64,000 bases of DNA, from NCBI GenBank assembly GCA_020853845.1, contig JADYYD010000122.1, forward strand, positions 1 to 64,000, given 5' to 3'. Source of the DNA: Candidatus Melainabacteria bacterium. GTDB taxonomy: Bacteria > Cyanobacteriota > Vampirovibrionia > Obscuribacterales > Obscuribacteraceae. The position numbers and the translations under genes were made by a program. Shown piece after piece: positions 1 through 9,034 of the stretch; within the stretch, counting starts at the first letter, position 1; every line of letters starts with the position of its first letter. A model generated the notes under the pieces. That model was not told the origin of the DNA and did no database searches. It worked only from the letters and a program-made list of their open reading frames with translations.

Positions 1-40
1 CTTCTTCTTCTTCTTCTTCTTCTTCTTCTTCTTCTTCTTC
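1..40. repeat. (CTT)n microsatellite
   Basis: The window opens with an uninterrupted CTT trinucleotide repeat of at least 13 units that continues past the left edge. In the frame of the downstream reading frame it reads as TCT (serine) codons. A change in repeat number would keep the frame, so it would alter a poly-Ser linker length rather than switch the gene off. Confidence 0.85.
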
Positions 41-623
41 CAATGTGATTCAGATGAAAGGCAGACGACGTTGGGTAGTTGCAGCCGCATCTGCTGCGGC
101 TGTTGTGGTTGTTGCTTTGGCTGGATCTTTAGTTTCCAAAGGTGGGCACCAGCAGATTGCCGGTCTGGACAATAGCAGCCAGCCCATTGCGCAAAACGAT
201 TCTGCTTCTTTGACAAATACGCCTTCTGTGGCAGTGAAAGGCCCCAACAGTGAGGGGGGCTCTTCAACAGCAGATATCGAGGATCGGCACAACCTTGCGG
301 CGACGCAGAAAGACGCTGCAAAGAACGATCGCTCAATTGATTCGCAGCCGCAAGTTGCACAAAAGTTGAATGGCGCGCAAGGCTTGCCGTCCGGATTGGA
401 TAAAGAAAGAACGGAGCCGAAGACGGGTGGAGCGCATTTGACCGGAGAGTCTGCGCAGGACGAAAATTCCAGGACTGCCGTTGTTGCTCACGAAGAGGGC
501 TCTGAGGCGGTCAGAGGACGTGCTGCATCTAATGAGCTTTTAGCTCTCTATGAAGATGATGACGATAGTTCGGATATTGGTGTGATGACTGATGAGGATG
601 GCCTGTATGCGATCAAACTTTAG
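3..623 (+). CDS. membrane-anchored protein, 5' partial (possible anti-sigma factor)
   Basis: The frame is open to the window edge through the poly-Ser tract. An internal GTG at 45 and ATG at 54 exist but sit behind pure pyrimidine with no ribosome binding site, so I treat the gene as 5'-truncated. The visible part has a basic KGRRR stretch, then one hydrophobic segment rich in Val and Ala, then about 150 polar, disordered residues with an acidic patch (YEDDDDSSD) near the C-terminus. A cytoplasmic domain, linker, single membrane span and extracytoplasmic tail is the layout of anti-sigma factors. The next gene is a Spy/CpxP-like periplasmic protein, which would fit an envelope-stress or metal-response unit. 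No zinc-anti-sigma motif is visible, so this role is an inference. Confidence 0.5.
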   Translation, partial: SSSSSSSSSSSSSNVIQMKGRRRWVVAAASAAAVVVVALAGSLVSKGGHQQIAGLDNSSQPIAQNDSASLTNTPSVAVKGPNSEGGSSTADIEDRHNLAATQKDAAKNDRSIDSQPQVAQKLNGAQGLPSGLDKERTEPKTGGAHLTGESAQDENSRTAVVAHEEGSEAVRGRAASNELLALYEDDDDSSDIGVMTDEDGLYAIKL

Positions 624-1440
624 AAGACTGGCAAGCTGCGATCGCTTGGAGATAGTTGTTTCGAAGAGAAACTCCCTTCTCTTTGTCGGGCTGGCTGCGA
701 TAATTTCTCTCACTGCTGCTGCACCGCTTGCCCAGGCTCAAGGCTCTGGTCAATCGACGGGCTCCCTTTCTGCCGATACCGCAGATGGTGGCGGCATGCC
801 GGAACCTTCCGGGCGCTTCAGGCACCGGGCAAAATTCATGCAAGGCGAAATGGGCGCAGAAGGTGATAATGCCGATTTGCGATCAAGAATGCGCAGGGCC
901 GTCAAAGCTCGCCAAATGGAAGGTGCGAACCCGGCTCTGGATGCGCCAGCTGAAGGGCCTGGAATGGGTCGTAAGTGGCGCGCGCAAATGATGCAGAATG
1001 GCGGCTTCGGGCGACGACCCGGCGAGATGGGCAAGCGCGGCGGCTTTCGCGGCGGCAGGAAATCTCTTGATTTGACTCCTCTCAATCTGACAGAAGAGCA
1101 AAAAGCAAAAATTCAAAAGATGCGGCAGCAAGCAACTCCGCGCGCGCGCGAGTTGAAAGGCAAGCTTCTTGCCGGCGGACAAGAGTTGAAAGACATGATG
1201 TTCGACCCCTCCGTTTCCGACGATTCTATTCGTGCCAAAAGCAGAGAATTGAGAAAGTTGCACGAACAGGCCGAAGACATGAAGATCGATAATTTTCTTT
1301 CCATACGCAGCGTTCTTACTCCAGAGCAGCGCAAACGTCTTCCTGAAGTAAAGCCGCAAGGTCCGCGCTCAGCAATGGCAGATGGACGAAGAGGCCCTGG
1401 TGATGCACTTCAAGATGCAGCACAGGTCAAACAAGAATAA
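592..1440 (+). CDS. Spy/CpxP-like periplasmic LTxxQ-type protein
   Basis: Exported protein with a hydrophobic signal segment (LLFVGLAAIISLTAAAPLAQ) and a C-terminal helical half resembling Spy/CpxP/ZraP chaperones. Two LTxxQ-type motifs are visible, LTEEQKAKI and LTPEQRKRL, separated by about 75 residues of charged helix. The middle is rich in Gly, Arg and Met (MGRKWRAQMM, GRRPGEMGKRGGFRGG), which might bind metal. The gene overlaps the end of the upstream membrane protein by about 30 nt. ATGs at 592, 598 and 607 and a TTG at 646 are possible starts; none has a strong ribosome binding site. Family members buffer envelope stress or metals; the exact ligand is unknown here. Confidence 0.75.
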   Translation: MRMACMRSNFRRLASCDRLEIVVSKRNSLLFVGLAAIISLTAAAPLAQAQGSGQSTGSLSADTADGGGMPEPSGRFRHRAKFMQGEMGAEGDNADLRSRMRRAVKARQMEGANPALDAPAEGPGMGRKWRAQMMQNGGFGRRPGEMGKRGGFRGGRKSLDLTPLNLTEEQKAKIQKMRQQATPRARELKGKLLAGGQELKDMMFDPSVSDDSIRAKSRELRKLHEQAEDMKIDNFLSIRSVLTPEQRKRLPEVKPQGPRSAMADGRRGPGDALQDAAQVKQE

Positions 1441-1445
1441 AGTTG

Positions 1446-2795
1446 CTATTTCTTTTTCTTCTTGGTTGAACCTGCCCAATCGATGAGGAAGTCGCCTTCG
1501 CCATCTTCATCTACGCTGGCAGTGTCCTTGCTTTCTTTCTCTTTAGGCTCTTCGGTCTTCCTTGCTTCCGCTTTCGGCTTTTCCTTCTTTATTGAAGCGT
1601 GAGTCTGCAGCAGCGGTGCATTCGCGTTGTAGCTCATAGGCGGAGGCGGTGGGAACATGCCCGGGAATGGTGGCATTATCGGTGGTGGTGGTGGCACCAG
1701 TCCATTACGAGAGCGCTTCGGCTCTTTTGCCGCCACAATTGGCGGCGGCGGCGGTTGTGGTCTCTCAATTTTCTTAGGCGCAGGAGCTTTGGCGGTCTCT
1801 TGCTTGGGTTCTTCTTTCTTTGGTTCTTCCTTTTTCGGCTCCGGCTCTTTCTTCGGTTTTTGCACCACAACAGGCTGTTTGACCACTGCCGGTTTGGGCG
1901 GTGCCGGTTTTTCTGCAACCGGCTTGACCGGTTCTTTTTTCTTTGCAGGAGTAATGGCGCGCTTCATGAGTGTTGCGACGATTGATGGCGGCGCCTTTGG
2001 CTTTTCCGGCTGTTTGGCTTCTTGTTTCGGCTCCGGCTTCACAGGAGGCGATTCTTCTTTCTTGACCGCGGGTGGCGGCGTGCTTCTTACAGCCGTCGCC
2101 ACTTGCATCGATGACGGCGGTGCGATGCGTTTATCGGCGCCGCTGGCAATCTGATTGAGAACGTAAGATTCTTGAGTGGCAAGGGCTACAAAGCCTTTTT
2201 CCTGTAACCACATGACCAGCGCTCTTCTGGCCGGCACCGAATTGCGATTGCGTTTCAAGCAAGTCTGTATCTGAGTGAGCGCTTGATCGTGTTTGGAGCG
2301 CACCCTGTATATTTCCGCCAGTTTAATCCTGCACATCTCCGAATTGGGATTGCGCTTCAGCGATTCATTAAGCCAGTTCTCCGCCGTGTTTTCTTTGCCG
2401 GCGTCAAAAGCCAGGCTGCCCATCTCGAAATAAATATCGGCGACAATCGTGGAGTCGTTGCCATATTCCTCGATGGCGCGCTTCACGGCGCGCTGGTACG
2501 TTTCCAGGGCCGACTCTGTCTGCCCCTCGATGTAGCACTGAAAGGCAAGCACTCTCAGATTGTATGGGTCGTCTCCCGTCATCATCAAACGATTGTTGGC
2601 GTTGGCTCTTGCGTCGAGGCAAGCCAAAAGGCAGAAGCATACGGCAAAAATCGCTGATGTTAATCGTCTCAAAAACAAACTTCTCAAAGTGCTGAATGAC
2701 CAGCGGATGGCTTGCTTGGCAGATCCCTGCTCCTGAGAGCAATGGTAAGGAAATTCGCAACCCGGGCCGGGTCGGCAGGAGGACATAGGCAGCAT
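1446..2795 (-). CDS. secreted TPR protein with Pro/Lys-rich tail
   Basis: Probable exported protein of up to 449 residues. A hydrophobic signal segment (LTSAIFAVCFCLLACLDARA) lies near residues 45-65, so the true start may be downstream, for example a TTG near residue 37. Residues about 75-200 form TPR-like helical pairs (ALETYQRAVK, AENWLNESLKRNPNS, ALTQIQTCLKRN). The C-terminal half is low-complexity Pro, Lys and Glu with PPPPP runs, ending in an acidic segment and a Lys tail. It converges on the Spy-like gene with only 5 nt between the stops. TPR modules mediate protein-protein contacts; no enzymatic domain is visible. Confidence 0.75.
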   Translation of the reverse strand: MLPMSSCRPGPGCEFPYHCSQEQGSAKQAIRWSFSTLRSLFLRRLTSAIFAVCFCLLACLDARANANNRLMMTGDDPYNLRVLAFQCYIEGQTESALETYQRAVKRAIEEYGNDSTIVADIYFEMGSLAFDAGKENTAENWLNESLKRNPNSEMCRIKLAEIYRVRSKHDQALTQIQTCLKRNRNSVPARRALVMWLQEKGFVALATQESYVLNQIASGADKRIAPPSSMQVATAVRSTPPPAVKKEESPPVKPEPKQEAKQPEKPKAPPSIVATLMKRAITPAKKKEPVKPVAEKPAPPKPAVVKQPVVVQKPKKEPEPKKEEPKKEEPKQETAKAPAPKKIERPQPPPPPIVAAKEPKRSRNGLVPPPPPIMPPFPGMFPPPPPMSYNANAPLLQTHASIKKEKPKAEARKTEEPKEKESKDTASVDEDGEGDFLIDWAGSTKKKKK

Positions 2796-3030
2796 CCGAG
2801 AAACCTATACCCTAAAACATGAGGGCGCACATGGCGCTCATCTCATTGTAAGACTAAATTGCGCTCATCAAACGGGAAAAAGCCTAGTTTTTCAAATTTG
2901 ATGTTGAGTAGATTTGCGCCTTGAAGGCAAAAGGGTGAGAACTGGCGGCTTTGCTGGTAAAATGCTGTGTTCTCTAGCTCCGTGGGAGCTACATTATTTT
3001 TGCCGGGTCTATTCGGCAGCAAGGAGGATT

Positions 3031-3927
3031 ATGCGACGCGGAAGACAACGACCTAGGGGCACTCGTGAAACAGCCCCCGCTCAGGTCAATCAGTCTCAGC
3101 AGCCACCCACGGCTAAACTCTTTCTGCGCCATGGCATAGACATCAACACCAACATGGGTGAAGGATTCGGACCTTACCGCATGCCGGGCGAATCGGATGT
3201 GCTGCCCTTCGTCACTTCCGCCAACATAGCATGCGGCGCCCATGCCGGCGATCCGACACATATGGAGACGGCTCTGGAAGAAGTTAGATATTACGGTCTG
3301 GCTCTGGGTGCTCATATCGGTTATCCGGATTTGCAAGGTTTCGGACGCAGAGAAATTCATCTTTCCACCTCCGAATTGCGTGCATCGGTTCTCTATCAAG
3401 TCGGCGCACTGTCAGGCATGGCTCGCACTTTCGGTTTCGAGCTGACACAAGTAAGACCGCATGGTTTTCTCTATCGCCAGATGTCGCATGACGTGCGCAT
3501 CGCCACAGTCGTTGCCAAAGCGCTGGCTGAGTTCGATCGCTGGTTGGTTTTGATTGGCCCGTCCGGTTCGAATCTTTTGGCTGCAGGCGAGAGGGCCGGC
3601 ATACGTGTTGCGCAGGAAGCATGGTTGGACAGAGCCTACGACAGCAACGGCAATCTCTTGCCGCATACACACAGTCGTGCGCAAATGCGCTCGTATAACG
3701 ACATAATGAACCAGGCGCGTTCTCTCATCAATCACGGTGAAGTAGTCGCTGCTGACGGCAGCCGCGTCAAGATCGATTTTCAGACTATTCACCTGCATGC
3801 AGGCATGCCGCAAGCTCGTGCCATCGCCGAAGAATTGCGTTACATGATCCCGAATCCATGCGCATTGACGTCCGAGCCCTTCACCGTAGATGAAGAGAAA
3901 GACTCGCCTTTGCCTTACTTGATCTAA
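3031..3927 (+). CDS. pxpA: 5-oxoprolinase subunit A (LamB/YcsF family)
   Basis: Belongs to the LamB/YcsF (PxpA) family, which with PxpB and PxpC performs ATP-dependent cleavage of 5-oxoproline to glutamate. The signature is clear: IDINTNMGEGFGPYRM near the N-terminus (family DLNxDxGEG), then SANIACGAHAGDP, GLALGAHIGYPDLQGFGRR and VRPHGFLYRQM. The usual length is about 250 residues; this one is 299 with an Arg/Gln-rich N-terminal lead of about 35. The start at 3031 is chosen because AAGGAGG lies directly upstream at 3021-3027. The longer frame back to 2914 lacks such a site. No pxpB or pxpC is adjacent, which is unusual. Confidence 0.88.
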   Translation: MRRGRQRPRGTRETAPAQVNQSQQPPTAKLFLRHGIDINTNMGEGFGPYRMPGESDVLPFVTSANIACGAHAGDPTHMETALEEVRYYGLALGAHIGYPDLQGFGRREIHLSTSELRASVLYQVGALSGMARTFGFELTQVRPHGFLYRQMSHDVRIATVVAKALAEFDRWLVLIGPSGSNLLAAGERAGIRVAQEAWLDRAYDSNGNLLPHTHSRAQMRSYNDIMNQARSLINHGEVVAADGSRVKIDFQTIHLHAGMPQARAIAEELRYMIPNPCALTSEPFTVDEEKDSPLPYLI

Positions 3928-3967
3928 GCAAGAGCAGGGTGTTAGCCGTTAAAGAGTCCTTCAGCGA

Positions 3968-4519
3968 CTATGGCAGACGCTTGGCCGGCGGGACGATTTC
4001 GTCGTACCAACTGCCGTAATATTCCGGATAGTCTTCGCCGGTCGTCGATGTAATCGTCTTTTGCAGCGCTTTCATAATCGCTTTGCGGCCGCCGCGTTTG
4101 TAGCGTTTGAGCCACTCCAGCTCTTTGGGGTCAATTTTGACTCCAGCCTGCAGAAGCTCTTTCACGATACTGATTTCGTGAACGATAGCTTCGGTTTCCT
4201 CTTCCAGGCAGCGCGTCACGAATTCCTGTCTGCCCGTCACGCCTGGAACGGGGTCTATAGTCGGTCTTATCACTGCATGTACGAATTCATGCGCAATGCT
4301 AATTAGCTTGTAGTTGCGTGGGCACCATCTGCCGATGTAGATCGTGCGCTTTTTGCGGTCGTAATATGCGCGGCAAGGTCCATCAACCAGGCGAATTTTG
4401 ACGCCTTCCTGACGAATTCGTTCAATGTCTTCCACCAGGGTCGGGCACTTGAGAGCGCACTCGACTAGGCGTTTTCCGAATTGGCGTTTGAGGTTTCTGA
4501 ACTGTGATGCCGAGGACAT
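3968..4519 (-). CDS. putative HExxH zinc metallopeptidase-like protein
   Basis: A 183-residue cytosolic protein with a zincin motif ISIAHEFVHAVI near residues 75-86 (HEFVH) and a downstream acidic stretch RCLEEETEAIVHEI that could supply a third zinc ligand. The N-terminal part contains a compact strand-rich segment (RKKRTIYIGRWCPRNYKLI) just before the motif, as in small minimal gluzincins. No signal peptide or membrane span is seen. It stands alone between pxpA (convergent) and a divergent GAF/LuxR gene. I do not recognise a named family. Peptidase function is inferred only from the motif and its context. Confidence 0.6.
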   Translation of the reverse strand: MSSASQFRNLKRQFGKRLVECALKCPTLVEDIERIRQEGVKIRLVDGPCRAYYDRKKRTIYIGRWCPRNYKLISIAHEFVHAVIRPTIDPVPGVTGRQEFVTRCLEEETEAIVHEISIVKELLQAGVKIDPKELEWLKRYKRGGRKAIMKALQKTITSTTGEDYPEYYGSWYDEIVPPAKRLP

Positions 4520-4937
4520 TTGGGACTTCCCTTTATATTAAATGAACTTACATTAATTCTATACCAATCTCGGGCTGCTTTGAAACGTGCCATAACGCCC
4601 GCTGTATTTGCGTTTTGGTGGCTAGCCAAGAAGGGAGAACGTTTGTAGCAAAAATAAACTTTTGCTAATCCGCAATTCTCGTGCCTGGCTGCTGTTTGGC
4701 GGTGACTCTTTGCGGTGCAAGCGCTCGCGGCTCCTGCACTTGTTTGGTATTGACAGCCAAACCTTGTTGGTTGTTCCCACCAAAAACCCCGGCCCACATT
4801 AGAGGTTAGGCGCAGGCTATTGGCGTTGGCGCTGGTAAAAACCCGTATATGGACAATACCGTATGTTATGGGGAAAATTGGAAGGTAACTCATGGAATCC
4901 GGCTACCTTCTAATACCGCCATCGAGCGGTCAATTAT
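4520..4937. other. intergenic region between divergent genes
   Basis: About 420 bases separate the HExxH gene (minus) from the GAF/LuxR gene (plus). It should hold both promoters. AT-rich patches such as ATATTAAATGAAC near 4535 and the segment around 4850 are promoter-like but I cannot assign boxes. A minus-strand open frame here looks non-coding (random composition, no family features). No RNA structure is evident. Confidence 0.5.
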
Positions 4938-6740
4938 TTGAACGTACCAAAAGAAGCAAGCACCTCTCAACTGGCAGCCGGCCCTGCCGTACTTCTGTCT
5001 TTGCAAAACAGATTCAACGAGCTGATTCGGTCTGCATTAAAAGACAAGGGCGACCTTTCTTCGTTGCTGAATAAGGCTGTGGATGAATTGGCCGAAGCGC
5101 TGTCACTGGAGCGCTGTGCCGTGCTGCTGTTTGGCGATGGAAACGGAAGCCTGGAAGTGAAAGCGGAATTTTCTGCTGAAGGAAAGAATTCGCTGCTCGC
5201 CAAAAAATATCAGCTTTCTCCACGCTCTGAATTTGCAAAACTGCTCAAGGACGGGCGACCCTTGCCGCTGCAAAACATTCTGGAAGGTGGTGCCTCGGAG
5301 CTGGCATCATTCGTCAGCGGCAGCGCTGAGGTAATTGCTTTTCCTCTCTCGGGTGATGAGGGCTTGCTGGGTTGTTTGACAATGCATGCGGCCGCGCATT
5401 TGGGCGATCAATTAATCGACGCACTGGAACCTTTGGCTCAACAGGTGGCGATCGTCATCGATGTTTCTGAGACTCTGAAGACGCGCGACAGAACGGCTGC
5501 ATTTTTCGCCGATGCGGAATCTGCCTGTTTGATTGTTGATCGCGATTCGCTCATCATTCTCAATGCTAATCAAAGCGCTCTAAGCCTGCTTGCTGGTGGA
5601 AGTTCGACCATAGCTGGGCTCGACCTGAGCGATTTGCTCGGTCCGAAAACTGCTGTTGCCGAAAGCATAAAGAATGCAGGCAATAGGCAATCGACTGCGG
5701 CAGCCGATCTTACTCCTTCGTCCGGCAAGTCTGGCAGTGGATCGATCGGCTTGCTCGCCTATCCAATAGTCGAGACGCGCGAGCCCAAGCGGCAGGCAAT
5801 GTCTGCTGTGATTTTGTACAAGCAAGACAAATCCGGTAACAGCGCTCAGATTGCAACAGCTTCGGAAGGAGAAAATGCGCTGGGCGCTCAGGCTACGCTT
5901 TCCCGGCAGCTCACCTGGGAAAGATGGATGCGACAGATTGTTTGCCGCGTGCATTCGTCTCTGGATCGAGACAGCATCATGCAGTCGGTTGTTGATTCTC
6001 TAGGGCGCGCCCTTGGCGTTTCGCGCTGTATGGTGGTGAGAACCGAGTCGGTGACTGCACCGATCGTCACTCATGAATTTGCCGAGCCCGATGTTTCTCC
6101 CCTCGGTTTGGGGCGTACAGGGCAGTTTCCCGCGCGCACTGCCGGGCATTTTAAAACGCGTGTCAAATCGGTTTCTGACATTGTTGCAGAAAGACCGAAT
6201 CTCCAGATCAGCGATGAAGAGCTGGAATGGTTCCTGGACAACGGATTCAGCAGTATTGCCGGTGCTCCGATTTCTCACCACGGTCATATATATGGAGTTG
6301 TGGTTGCCATCTCATGTGGTGCGCCGCGCAAGTGGCTTCCCAATGAGCTGGACATGCTCGAAGTGGCGGCGGCAGAAGCCGCGGTGGCTCTGGAAAACAG
6401 TCAGGCTTTCATGCAAGTCAAAGATCAGCTCTTCAATATGAATTTGCTGGGCAACCTGACGCAGCAGTTGACCAACACTCTGGAAATGGCATCGCGCACC
6501 ACGCGCCCTGACGGAATGGAAGATAAAGGACGGTCAGATGCCGGTGGTCCGCCGCTTTCATTTAGAGAGTTGGAGGTTTTGAAACTAATCGCCTCCGGTC
6601 TTGCCAATCGCGAAATTGCGCAGCGTCTTTTCCTCACCGAGTCGACTGTTGAGTTGCACGCCTCCCGTATCCGCAAGAAGCTAAAGCTGAAGAGCAGGAC
6701 GGCGCTTGTGAAGTATGCTTGCGACAACGACCTGGTTTAG
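4938..6740 (+). CDS. GAF-domain transcriptional regulator with LuxR-type HTH
   Basis: A 600-residue sensor-regulator. An N-terminal GAF-like domain (about 20-170; RCAVLLFGDGNGSLEVKAEF) is followed by a short PAS-like segment (about 185-235; SACLIVDRDSLIILNANQSA), a linker, a second GAF domain (about 327-485; GVSRCMVVRTES, APISHHGHIYGVVV) and a C-terminal LuxR/FixJ helix-turn-helix (about 538-600; FRELEVLKLIASGLANREIA, then STVELHASRIRKKLKLKSRT). It probably binds a small molecule or redox signal and controls transcription directly without a kinase partner. The TTG at 4938 is the first plausible start; the ribosome binding site is weak. The stop lies 4 nt from that of the convergent DUF58 gene. 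Confidence 0.85.
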   Translation: MNVPKEASTSQLAAGPAVLLSLQNRFNELIRSALKDKGDLSSLLNKAVDELAEALSLERCAVLLFGDGNGSLEVKAEFSAEGKNSLLAKKYQLSPRSEFAKLLKDGRPLPLQNILEGGASELASFVSGSAEVIAFPLSGDEGLLGCLTMHAAAHLGDQLIDALEPLAQQVAIVIDVSETLKTRDRTAAFFADAESACLIVDRDSLIILNANQSALSLLAGGSSTIAGLDLSDLLGPKTAVAESIKNAGNRQSTAAADLTPSSGKSGSGSIGLLAYPIVETREPKRQAMSAVILYKQDKSGNSAQIATASEGENALGAQATLSRQLTWERWMRQIVCRVHSSLDRDSIMQSVVDSLGRALGVSRCMVVRTESVTAPIVTHEFAEPDVSPLGLGRTGQFPARTAGHFKTRVKSVSDIVAERPNLQISDEELEWFLDNGFSSIAGAPISHHGHIYGVVVAISCGAPRKWLPNELDMLEVAAAEAAVALENSQAFMQVKDQLFNMNLLGNLTQQLTNTLEMASRTTRPDGMEDKGRSDAGGPPLSFRELEVLKLIASGLANREIAQRLFLTESTVELHASRIRKKLKLKSRTALVKYACDNDLV

Positions 6741-6744
6741 CCGT

Positions 6745-8079
6745 TTAAAGTCTTCCGCGTGTTTTGATTTCTAAGTAAGTGTCGACCAGTTTGTCGGACA
6801 AATCTTGAGGCGGGCAATCTAGAACCAGGCAACCACGCCGTTGCAAAACATTCAATGCCAACTCGCGTTGAGATATCAAATCGCACGCGACAGCGCGCTG
6901 GTAAATTTGTTCGATGGGAACGCTGCGGTCGAGACCGTCTTTGAGAATGCCTTGATGCGACATTTGAGTGACCTGGCGATCTTTGAGAGTGACGCAAAAA
7001 GGCAGGTGGCGCCCGCTCAGGCTGGCGAGTCCGGCCAGCATCGATTGCGACCCGACCGCATCAGTGAGATCGGTCAGCAACACCATAAGACAGCGACCTT
7101 TTTGCAGCGCGGAAAAATATGAGAGCATGCCTAAATAATCGGGCTCGACCATTCTCGGCTCCACGTCGAAAACAGCCTCGAGTATCTTCTTCAAATATGC
7201 TTTGCCTCGGCGTGGCGGCAAATAGGCAAGCGGCTTGTCGGCAAAGATTCCGAAGGAAACTTGGTCATTGTGTGTGAGTCCGGTGAGAGCCAGGCAGAGC
7301 CCGGCGTTAAGAGCGTGATCGAAACGAGTCAGACCCTCGAGGTCGGAAAGCATCATTCGACCTGCATCGATGAGAATGAGCAATCTTTGTTCTTGCTCTA
7401 CTTCATAGGTTCTTACCACGGGACGATCCCGTCTTGCCGTCGCTTTCCAATCGATAAGCTTGCTGTCGTCTCCTACGGTGTACTCGCGCAGGCTGGCGAA
7501 ATCCGTGCCTTGACCGCGTTTTCGTTGCTTTAGTTCGCCCAGCTCCGTGGTGCGGGCCAATTTTATCGACAAATCATGCAGCGCTTTTAGATCGCTGTAC
7601 ACCTTTGCGTCACGTGCCGCTTTCACTGAAGCCTGCCTGTAGAGAAGTCCGAGGAAACTGCCGTAGCGCACATGAATGTCGCCGAATTTGTACAGCCCGC
7701 GCCGCCGGGGCGTCACTTCATATTTGAGTGTGATTTGCTCGCCGCTCGTTATAGTGCATTCGAATTCTTCTACATTGGCATTGAGCGCGACAGGAAAATC
7801 ATCGCGAACTTTTACTTGCAGATCGAAATTGCTTTGATTTTGAACAAACAGCAAGACCTCATTGCTTCTGCCTATAGAGAGCCGGTCCTGAGATTCCCGC
7901 GAAGCGGTTATCAAATGAGGGCGGGCTGTCAACTGAAAATCGACTGCCACCGCCACCAGTATCAATACATCAAAGACCAAACCGAAAGTGCGAGCACCTT
8001 CGATCCAGAAAGTGAGGGCGAATATACAAGCTCCCAGAACTAAGAGCAGGTAAAGTCGCCGGCTGGCAATAACTTTCAT
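6745..8079 (-). CDS. DUF58 domain membrane protein
   Basis: Last gene of a five-gene minus-strand operon. The ATG at 8079 places two adjacent N-terminal membrane helices (YLLLVLGACIFALTFW and TFGLVFDVLILVAVAV) at the start; an upstream in-frame start overlaps the MoxR stop region. The DUF58 signature lies near residue 210: REYTVGDDSKLIDWKATARR, followed by a von Willebrand A-like fold (LLILIDAGRMM, LMVLLTDLTD). DUF58 proteins pair with MoxR AAA+ ATPases in operons linked to envelope integrity or metal-cofactor insertion. The exact substrate is unknown. The gene follows the MoxR stop by 10 nt. Confidence 0.85.
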   Translation of the reverse strand: MKVIASRRLYLLLVLGACIFALTFWIEGARTFGLVFDVLILVAVAVDFQLTARPHLITASRESQDRLSIGRSNEVLLFVQNQSNFDLQVKVRDDFPVALNANVEEFECTITSGEQITLKYEVTPRRRGLYKFGDIHVRYGSFLGLLYRQASVKAARDAKVYSDLKALHDLSIKLARTTELGELKQRKRGQGTDFASLREYTVGDDSKLIDWKATARRDRPVVRTYEVEQEQRLLILIDAGRMMLSDLEGLTRFDHALNAGLCLALTGLTHNDQVSFGIFADKPLAYLPPRRGKAYLKKILEAVFDVEPRMVEPDYLGMLSYFSALQKGRCLMVLLTDLTDAVGSQSMLAGLASLSGRHLPFCVTLKDRQVTQMSHQGILKDGLDRSVPIEQIYQRAVACDLISQRELALNVLQRRGCLVLDCPPQDLSDKLVDTYLEIKTRGRL

Positions 8080-8089
8080 GATGGCGCCG

Positions 8090-9034
8090 CTAACGAGGAA
8101 CGGCGACTTGTCTGAGCAAGTTGGCAATTACCTGACTGACGGTGACGCCGTCCAATTCGGCTTCTGCGGTCAGTATGAGGCGATGCCGCAAAACAGGCTC
8201 GGCGACGAACTTGATGTTATCCGGAGTGACGAAGTCTTTGCCCTCGATGGCGGCGTGCGACTTGGCTGCCGCCAGCCAGCTAAGTGCCGCGCGTGGACTG
8301 GCGCCCAGTTGCAGATCGGACAAGGCGCGCGACTTTTGAACGATTTCCATCAAATAAGAAAGCACCGACTCTTCGACTTTTACATTGTCCAGCTTCTGGC
8401 GCGCCTCGAGAATTTCGTCAACAGTGACGCAAGGCTCGAGCTGTGGAGATTTCTTGCGATAGAAACCGTCCTGCCAGTTGATGAGCATCTGCCGCTCGGC
8501 GTCGCCATCCGGATAACCGATCATGACTTTGAGCATGAATCTATCCAGTTGCGCTTCCGGCAGCGGGTAGGTGCCCTCGAACTCAACCGGGTTTTGCGTG
8601 GCAACTACCATGAACAGGTCCGGCAGTTTCTGGGTGCGCCCGTCCAGTGTCACTTGTCTTTCTTCCATCGCTTCCAGAAGCGCGGACTGCGTCTTGGGCG
8701 GGGTGCGATTGATTTCGTCCGCCAGCAGCAAGCTGGTAAAAATCGGACCTTTCTTAAGGGTAAATGTTTTGGTGTTGAGGTCGTAAATGCTGGTGCCCAG
8801 AATGTCCGAGGGCAGCATGTCAGGGGTGAGTTGAACGCGGCCAAACTCGGCGCCTATGAGCGATGCCAGAGTTTTGACCAGCATAGTCTTTGCCGTTCCC
8901 GGCACGCCTTCCAGAAGCACATGCCCCTCGGCAAGCAGCGCCACAAGGAGCTGGTCGATGACAATCTGCTGTCCGACTATCACTGATGACAGCCGTTCTT
9001 GCAGTCGTTTGAAAACAGTTCCGATTTCCGTCAT
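8090..9034 (-). CDS. MoxR family AAA+ ATPase
   Basis: A 314-residue MoxR-type AAA+ chaperone ATPase. The Walker A motif GVPGTAKT is at 43-50, Walker [10 protein letters not shown] at 102-110, sensor-1 region [20 protein letters not shown] and the family lid motif [13 protein letters not shown] near 240. Length and motif order are normal for the family. Its start overlaps the DUF4350 stop by 4 nt, and DUF58 follows 10 nt after its stop, which implies translational coupling. MoxR proteins typically remodel the vWA-like partner, here DUF58. Confidence 0.93.
   Translation of the reverse strand: MTEIGTVFKRLQERLSSVIVGQQIVIDQLLVALLAEGHVLLEGVPGTAKTMLVKTLASLIGAEFGRVQLTPDMLPSDILGTSIYDLNTKTFTLKKGPIFTSLLLADEINRTPPKTQSALLEAMEERQVTLDGRTQKLPDLFMVVATQNPVEFEGTYPLPEAQLDRFMLKVMIGYPDGDAERQMLINWQDGFYRKKSPQLEPCVTVDEILEARQKLDNVKVEESVLSYLMEIVQKSRALSDLQLGASPRAALSWLAAAKSHAAIEGKDFVTPDNIKFVAEPVLRHRLILTAEAELDGVTVSQVIANLLRQVAVPR

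Noticed and set aside
1599-2154. Plus-strand Phe/Arg-rich and Gly-rich frames opposite the TPR gene
   Set aside because: Complement of a Pro/Lys-rich coding segment; no plausible protein features.
4465-4893. Minus-strand open frame of 142 codons
   Set aside because: It lies in the divergent spacer, overlaps the HExxH gene and has no family feature or ribosome binding site.
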